In this document: piece by piece, positions 56,756 to 64,000 of the stretch | How the letters are laid out: every line of letters starts with the position of its first letter | Numbering within the stretch: the first letter of the stretch is position 1 | Assembly: GCA_016806645.1 (NCBI GenBank) | Contig: JACSYO010002129.1 | Coordinates: 2,146,001-2,210,000 of the forward strand | DNA length: 64,000 nucleotides | Source: Ophiodon elongatus | Lineage: Eukaryota > Chordata > Actinopteri > Perciformes > Hexagrammidae | Reading direction: 5' to 3' | The notes under the pieces: model-generated | The model's input: only the letters and a program-made list of their open reading frames with translations | Databases searched by the model: none | Told to the model about the DNA's origin: nothing | Translations under genes and position numbers: made by a program

Positions 56756-57275
56756 TAGAGCTGAAAAGATAAGTCGATTAATCCATTAGTCCACTAACGG
56801 AAAATTAATCTGCAACAATTTTGATAGTCAATCAATCATTTGACTCACTTTTCAAGCAGAAATGGTTTCCAGCTTTGGAAATGTTCTTCCTTTTTTCTAA
56901 TAGATCTATATAATCTATAGTATGTTATCCTATGTTTATATTTCATATTCTATTTGTGTGGTTTGGTGTATTTATAGTGTATTGTAATAAATTATTTATA
57001 TTGTGTATTCTGTAGATATCTGTCTCTAGCGTTGTATGTACTGTATTTACTGTTAGGGTTGCTGCTGTAACACAATCATTTCCCAATTTAGGATTAATAA
57101 AGTTCAATTCAATTCAATTAAATTTATTTTGTACAGCCAAAAATTTGCCTCAGAGGGCTTTACAATCTGTACAGCATACAGTAAATCTATCTGTCTGTCT
57201 CTCAGTCTGTCTGTCTGTCTTGAAGATAATCCCCAGATTAATTGATAATGGAACTAATTGCTAATTGCAGCCCTA
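56756..57275. mobile_element. hAT-like MITE (520 bp) with nested retroelement-like sequence
   Basis: Left end TAGAGCTGAAAAGATAAGTC, right end CTAATTGCAGCCCTA (reverse TAGGGCTGCAATTAG). Flanks CAACATAT (56748-56755) and CAGCATAT (57276-57283) agree 7/8. The interior includes ~56990-57190 with AGGATTAATAAAGTTCAATTC followed by (AATTC)-type repeats and a GCCTCAGAGGGCTTTACAAT motif, which look like a LINE tail plus another teleost repeat inserted in the MITE. Confidence 0.7.
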
Positions 57276-57921
57276 CAGCATATTTACCCTTCTTATAATG
57301 TTGGACTAAAGCCCAATTATGTCTCTTAATAGAGGCTGTTGAATCTGAATTACTCACAAACAAACTCTCTTGAACTTCCGAGAAACTCACCAGGTCATAA
57401 GATATCTATAATACCCGCTATGCCGAAGGCAGTCAATACCACACTAATGTGTTCCCTGTGGGGCCGGGCGAGTGCAGCTTCTGGTGAATCAGTCCCCACT
57501 GCTGGATTTCACCTCACCCTCACGATTATTTCTTAGTGGAAAAATAGTAGAGACTGACTGGGAAGTGACTCACACCATGTGGATTTTGGACTGAAGTTAC
57601 GTGATCTCGACTACTTCCTCCAGACAGCGACAGCCACTGAGAGGGGGTTTGTGGGAAATGTGAGACAAAGAGAAAGGGCGACCGAGAGAAAGAATGATAT
57701 ACAGTGAAGGAAGGAGTATGGTGTTGGCGTGATATGCGAGTGTGTGTGTGTAAAGCTCAGTGGCGGATGGCTGTGAAGTTTGTGGAAGGGGTGTTGGCTG
57801 GCCCCCATGCAGACTTCCTTGCTCAGCCGTGGGGTCGACAGTCTCTCTGAAAGGCGGCATTGTCCCTTCTCTGGGCCCTCACTCTCTCTCTCTCTCTAGC
57901 AGAGTAAACACAGGCTACAGC

Positions 57922-57928
57922 AGAGAGA

Positions 57929-57962
<34 letters not shown>
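57922..57962 (+). repeat. (GA)n tract
   Basis: Interrupted GA run in a long purine-rich segment (57870-58060). Confidence 0.93.
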
Positions 57963-57966
<4 letters not shown>

Positions 57967-58700
57967 GGAGAGGAGGGATGACTGAAGGGGCCACAGCAAG
58001 GATATACTAGGGTGAGGATGAAGGGAGGAGGAAGTGGAAGAGGAAGAGGAGTCCTGAAAGAGAGGTTTGTGTGTGTCCTCTTTAGCAACCCCGGTCACCT
58101 ATTCCCCTTCATAACCCTTTCCCACCCGAGTTCCACATCCACCCCACTGCATCAGGAAACCGCCCTTTGATGAGGCGTGTGTGTGTTCTGGGGGGGAACA
58201 CGGGTCGAGGTTGGAGGGTGTAGGAGTTGGCCGATGGGTGAGGTAGCAAAAGTGGGGGCATCTGGTCAAAGGAGGGCTATGTGTTTCAACACCTCCATGC
58301 TCCGAGGCTGGGCTCACATGGATCAGAGCTGACCTTTCACCCTGCTCCGACCGACTGATCTCTAGCCCGATCTGATCTGAGGAGGATCGCGTATCGGCTC
58401 AGTCTGCTCCATCTGATGGCGCAGAAACGAGAGCCAGCGAAAAGCATAAGTGAATATCAAAGCTGTGCGGCACAAGACGACTTATGAAATCGTATTGTGT
58501 AATGTTTTATTTTCTGAGACTGTTTCATGAGAGCGATAGAATGTGTGTGTACACGTTTTGTGTGACCCCCCCTCTGAGGTTGGTCGTAACTTAATCTGCC
58601 TCCTGCTGTGGCCCTGGGAGGTGGTCCGTAGGAGGTAAGCCATCCCTCCCTGGGGCTCTTTGCTCTCTCTTTTTCATTTCCACACACAGAACAGAGAGAG

Positions 58701-58731
58701 AGCGAGCGAGCGAGCGAGCGAGCGAGCGAGA
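58701..58731 (+). repeat. (GCGA)n tetranucleotide repeat
   Basis: About seven GCGA units flanked by GA; CpG-containing microsatellite. Confidence 0.93.
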
Positions 58732-59814
58732 GACGTGGTGGGAACGTCTAACAGCTTTTGAAGTGATGGCTGGTGTGAAGTTAATAAACATGTATTAAAA
58801 CACTGAACAATCATAAAAATAAAAATGTTCTTGCAGGAAGAAGCAATTCCGCAAATGTTGATGATTTGATGCAACTCAATATCCTTTTGAGGCTGTGGCT
58901 ATCTTAAAATTAGTGAGTTTATGACCAAGTTAAAAAAAACTGAGATAGCAGCACTCCAAAAATACAAGAATCTCAATGCTATGGCACAGTTTACCATTTT
59001 ATTTCCTTCAGCTGACCTGTCTGACAAGTCTTCACCACAGCACCATTAGAGAGTTACAGAGACTTTACTCTAGAAGTATTCATGTCCAGCGCAACATTGC
59101 AGTGACCACATGAACAGACGGTAAACAACTCTGTTTAGTAAATATGTATCTGTTGGTTTTGTAATTCTGTGGTTTAACAGTGATGTGTAAAGACCTGCAG
59201 TTGCAGCGTGGGTCATGTCTAGACCTGCTGGTTTTTAAATCCACCAGCTGGGGAGGAAGGGGTCAAAGGTGACTGATTGAGGTGTGGGTGTGGCGTGCAC
59301 TCTGACCCCTGACATTTGGGTTTTACATCTTCAACTGGGATTTTCCAAGGAGGAATAATGAACTTGGCACGTTTCAAGCAGGTTTCCGCACACACAGTTC
59401 TCAGAATAATCAGATTTAAGTAATCAAAGCATTTGCACGATTCAAAGTAAAGCGTTTGACATTTGCAATTTTCCTTTAAGATTTACATGGACATCAGGTA
59501 TATCACTGACGAGGAAATAGACAGTTTGACTAAGGTGAGACAGGTTAATAATGTCCTATTATTAATTTGTATATTGGAAGCACAAGTGGTCACTACTTCA
59601 CTCCCACTTCTGTCACTGCTGACGTTTCTTGGAGGTAAGTGACCCCACCTCCGCTGACACATACACAATTGAGCCACAGCCCCCGCAAACGCCCTCCACC
59701 CTTCACCACTGATGTATCACTCAACACACAAACGCACACAGCTGAGAGATTTTCTCCTCTTGCCTCTGTCCTCCTCAGCCAGCTGACTCCTCAGACAGGA
59801 AACCTCAGTTTCCA

Positions 59815-59860
59815 CTCCTCCTCCTCTTCCTCCTCCTCCTCCTCCTCCTCCTCCTCCTTC
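59815..59860 (+). repeat. (CTC)n trinucleotide repeat
   Basis: About 46 bases of CTC/TCC in a pyrimidine-rich region. Confidence 0.93.
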
Positions 59861-60924
59861 TTTCTCTCTCTCTTTATTCCTCTATTCTTTGCTTTTGTTT
59901 TTCTCTCAAGTTCACCGCTCGGCTTCCTCTTTCATTTTGTTATTCTCTTCCACTTCTCATCACGTTATTCTCTCACCTACTAACCTCTACCTGGCTTTAA
60001 TGGTACGTTAATTGCCAGATTATTTACTCTATTCACACAATTTCTTCAAGATCAATTAATGTAACGAATATAACTCACTCACTCTTACTGTCAATCTAAA
60101 CCTCCTCGCCCCTGTTGCAAAAAGCACACTGGATCGGACACAGGATTACGTTACAGCAACATGCATGGAGCCACTGGGGAGGGGCTACCGAGGAAAAAGT
60201 TGTTAAAGCACTGGAGTCACAACGCCTGCGATTCACAGACAAAGTGACAAATGTGCTCACATGCTTCAACCCGGGGAGAAATAACTGCAAGATTGTCACG
60301 TGTTCTTTTTTCGGGTTTTAAAAAGAGAATAGGAATATATCACCCACCAATTAAAGAGAGTGTGAGCATGCAAAATCAAGAGATAAAGATGCAACGGAGG
60401 AGAGGGAGGTAAAATAAATCGGAGACAACACATGAGACGGGGGAGACACAAGAGGGAAGGAAAAGGAAAGAAAAAAGGGAGGGATAGACGGATTGAAGGA
60501 GGGAGAGAGTGCAACAGGAAGCTTCTCAGCGAGCTACCGATGGCCTCCAGCCAGAGTGTTCAGACACTGAGGAATTCCAGGCAGAGGGCAGGCGGGGAGG
60601 GAAGGTGCCAGGAGGGAGGGAGTGAGGCACAGAGCAGAGGAGGGCGGGTCGCACTTGTGGTTTGTTGTCAAAGGGGACTTCTACATGAGAAAGGAAGAGC
60701 ACGCGATCTCTCAACAACAAGTGATATCTCAACATTAACATTTCTGTTAGGGTGCAAACTATGATATGAGCAGTCGGACGCCAGCTGTCCTTGCTTTCCG
60801 AACTTTGGTTATGAATTATGGGACATTTAGCTACACAGTTTGGTAAATGGGAATTGGTGTGTACTGGACATCCATACTGGATAACAAATCTATATACCAA
60901 GTTTCATAAATAAAGCTTATCTTT

Positions 60925-61064
60925 GACTGTTTGTTTGACAAAACAACATTTGATGTTTGACATTTGTCACCTTTGGCTCTGGGATGACGGGCATTTTACA
61001 GACCACAATAGTTGTCTGATTACTCAACAATAAAAAATAATATTTAGGTGCAGCCCTACATGCT
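60925..61064. mobile_element. Fragment of the TAGGGCTGCA MITE family
   Basis: GTTTGACAAAACAACATTTG, CACCTTTGGCTCTGGGATGA and the terminal GGTGCAGCCCTA match the interior and right end of the same family as 56756-57275. No left terminus was found. Confidence 0.5.
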
Positions 61065-64000
61065 ACTTATCAGGAATGTATTGTGATGTTATGTTATAGA
61101 CCTGGATGCACACTGGCAAATAAAAGCATGTATTTTAAACCTACAGGATGTAGAGGTTTGTGCAGAAAACCATGCAAAGAATACACTACTGATATTGTGG
61201 ATTTTGATCAGAGATTTTATATTAATAGCAGATCAGGCTGAATTAAACATTAGAGGGAGACTGTTAGTGGTACATAATTATAATTTGAGAGAAAACACTC
61301 CACCAGACTCTGCATCTTAATAGCATCCAGACAGACCTGAGAACAGCACAGCAATTCCACTTAGTCCATCGTACAGTGAGATTATGAAATGAATGATCTA
61401 TGAACAGCCATCTGACTGATATTTCACATTGTGTCAGTAAGCTTTATGACCTCCTCAACCCGGGATTATCGCATGACACAGTGACCTGAGTTGACTTTTG
61501 GTGGGGTGGGGATGGATGGGCGGAAGGATGATGGATGAATTTCAAGGGAAGTATGCATTACCAGAAAAATATAATAATGCTTTTCCTTTTACAAATAAGA
61601 ATTTGACTTTTGACATGCAAAAAACTTGAGATTTGTTTTTCATCATGTAATTCATTTAAAGGGGCCAGAGTGTGCAAATATCATTACATTTTTCTTTGAC
61701 AGAATAAATGAAAAGAGAAGAGGCAGGTATAGGGGGAGAGAGCAGCTGCACATTGGCATGAGGCTAGGAAACTTCCTCCAAGCGACGGTCAATTTATTAG
61801 ACTCCCTAATAGCTGCTATATGACATGAACAGTATGTGATTGAGGGGCCCCGTGTTGCAACATGTGTTTTCAGTCACTGGTTAGTTTTTATCCCACCTAC
61901 TCACATTCAAAATCAGACCCATAGGATTTTAATCAACTAAAATGCTATAGCATCAGGACAGTAATCAGCGGTAAAGAGATAAAACTCTGCGGGACAATGA
62001 CTCAGAGTGTTTCAGCTGTAAACCTACCCAACACTAATGCTTAAGGCACTTCGCACGGCGGTACTGTAGGCTTTGAAGAGGGGTGAGTAATCTTACAATA
62101 ATGTGGGGCATTTCACAACATTGCAGTTTCATAGCGCAGCAGCAGGCGGCGGGGAACCAATGAACACACCAGGAGACCTACGACCGTCGGTGAGAGGAGA
62201 GAAGGCAGGGGAAGAAGAGGAGAGAGGTATGTGTTTGTCTTTACACTCAGGAGATTTGAACATATCCCCACCCTGGCTTTCTTTGACCTCCCACTAACTC
62301 TGCTGGGCCTCTCTCCCCCCTGCAGGCCACTGAGTGCATTCCCTCCAGCCCTCACTCCTCCTCTCTCATCTTTGCTCTTGCCATACTCCCATATAAATAA
62401 AAACTTGCATGATCTCCCTCAGCCCTATTCCCTCTCGACTTCTTCCTCGCGTCCTGGGGCTATGTCCCCACCGTCTTTCATCGTCTTTCTCCTCTTCTTC
62501 TCCTGCATAGACCCCTCTCACGTGTCTCTCTCTACTGCTCTCTCCCCCCCATTTTCAGTCCATTCCTGTGGCCTCTCCCCACAGGCAGTGATGCAATCCT
62601 CCGACTCCTGCGCGCAATCACAGGGTCTGGAGTTGGCTCGCCAGCTAAAGCAGGGGCGTCACCACACCATGCTCAGTAGGAAAGCAACAGGAGAGGAAAG
62701 AAGAGAGGTGGGGGGGGGGGACGAATAAAGAAAATGAAGCCAATGAGAGAGGGAGGAAAAACTGCCTGAGACTGTCAGAGTGGTGGGTCATAGAGGAAAA
62801 AGCACCGTGATAAAAATTAACAGCTCGGTTTTACAGTTTGTGCATATTCACAACGAAACTTGAGGTAAACATGTTTTTGTTTTATGTGCATGTGGTGAGG
62901 TTCTGACTCTTGTTTTCTTTAAAGGTACTGGAGGAACTTCTGAATGGATTTAATTCTGAAGACAACATCCCAGCTCGTTGCCGTCTCATCAGCCCACTAA
63001 CCAGCTGTGTCCGTTTTCCTGGGGTTGCTGGATAGGGTCTGTGTTTCGGAAGTGATGGTTCTGTGCTACTCCCACACTAAATGCTGTCATTCCAGCTGAC
63101 TCACACCACCATTAGCAGTATTCCAACAGCTATATTGGCAATATGAAATTCAAGTAATATTTTCTGAAGGTGTAGCTTTGTCAGATCTGACATTTTAACT
63201 TAATGTGGAAGCTATACTTTTCCAAACAAAAGTGTCATTTTCTCCATATTCCATTGCTGGGGCAGTGCAGGTGGCATGTGTTACCACTGTGGTGTATAAT
63301 GGATAGGCAGTGGTATGCTAAGCCCTGTAGACACGCATGCATGCAAAGAGTGATCTTATCAAGCAAAGTGCACTTAGACATGGATGAAAAGGGAGGTTAT
63401 AGGATTTTATAGGGCCAAACATAAAGCTGAAACCATGTGATGCTTATGTGCAGATGTGCATGCATGTATACACGCACACATTCACCCCTGGTTTTGACGA
63501 CTTTGTGGAAGCAGACCTCCCCTAAAGGCAGCAGAAATGAGCACAAGGTCAGGTTAGGAATGCAAAGCACTGGCACCTGCCTAAATCTTTAAAATACCAG
63601 GTTGTCTCAGCACACACATACAAACACAAGGCCACTCCCTAAATCCCAGTGCTGGGTTTAAACCTGAAGAGAAATGGCTTCAGCCCAAAACCAAGCACAC
63701 AGGTGTGCACCCCAAAACTTAATGATGTATGAAAGTATATCACTGAATAACCACCACAACTTCAAGCTCTTTTCAAAACATAACTGAAGCAGCTGCGGTT
63801 GAACTCAACAGGAGATGTCTTGGATTTTCCCTCACTGGTGAAAACCCAGCACCAGTTTTAAGCCACTGGGTAGGAGGGAATAGGAAGAGGTCCAGAAATC
63901 TCTTTTTCTTTCTCTCCCCCTCTCTTCCACGCAGTTAACAGCAAGCTGAGGGCAGATTAATAGGGGTGACATGTGTATGGAAACTGTGGTAAGATAAGCA

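Larger units (their letters stand above)
54000..64000 (-). other. glis2 5' intron/flank without recognised exons
   Basis: Upstream of the first glis2 coding exon there are only microsatellites, C-rich and purine-rich tracts, MITEs and unremarkable sequence. The glis2 non-coding exon and promoter were not identified; no strong CpG-island-like block is seen, so they are likely beyond the right end. The next gene expected from human order (tfap4) is not visible. Confidence 0.5.

Noticed and set aside
60432..60764. Lys/Arg/Gly-rich plus frame
   Set aside because: Arises from a purine-rich tract (GGGAGA-type); no domain evidence.
62231..62728. 165-codon Ser/Pro-rich plus frame
   Set aside because: Pyrimidine-rich low-complexity DNA; no conserved motif and no neighbours.

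Overview
The window is vertebrate genomic DNA, almost certainly from a teleost fish and probably a spiny-rayed one (percomorph; this last step is a guess from repeat style). The genes are split into short exons by GT-AG introns, (GT)n/(CA)n microsatellites are abundant, and hAT-like MITEs and L2-type LINE tails of teleost type are scattered through introns. There are no operons, CRISPR arrays or prokaryotic signals. I found no tRNA or rRNA gene.

Three protein genes can be read exon by exon. (1) 34445-39525, plus strand: the C-terminal ~70% of coronin-7 (19 exons, 662 residues visible). (2) 41954-45157, plus strand: complete pam16/Magmas (5 exons, 123 residues). (3) 50243-53967, minus strand: complete coding region of the five-zinc-finger factor glis2 (6 coding exons, 479 residues). 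The order and orientation coro7 > pam16 > < glis2 match the human 16p13.3 cluster, which independently supports all three calls.

Layout. 1-34444 has no recognisable coding exon. It is best read as one very long coro7 intron, because about 260 N-terminal residues of coronin-7 are missing and must lie to the left. A CpG-rich, GC-box-bearing block at ~13920-14470, with a strong minus-strand splice donor at its left edge, looks like a promoter plus first exon of a leftward gene. Vasorin, which in mammals sits in a coro7 intron on the opposite strand, is the obvious candidate, but its coding exon is not in the window. 34-45 kb holds compact coro7 and pam16. 45.2-50.2 kb is glis2 3'UTR/downstream sequence containing a 754-bp hAT-like MITE and one unexplained exon-like motif. 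54-64 kb is glis2 5' intron or flank, with repeats only.

The genes are mechanistically unrelated: Golgi/actin trafficking, mitochondrial import motor, and transcription repression. coro7 and pam16 are coupled in architecture, however. The last full coro7 exon and pam16 exon 2 share phase 0, so the coro7-pam16 read-through fusion known in human could be made here in frame. Other points of interest are a 57-bp near-perfect inverted repeat at 6225-6431, a (TG)n tract replacing the polypyrimidine tract before the fusion-donor exon, several MITEs with 8-bp target duplications, and a microsatellite strand bias that follows transcription direction. I did not find a convincing novel biological system. 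The strongest leads are listed under findings.
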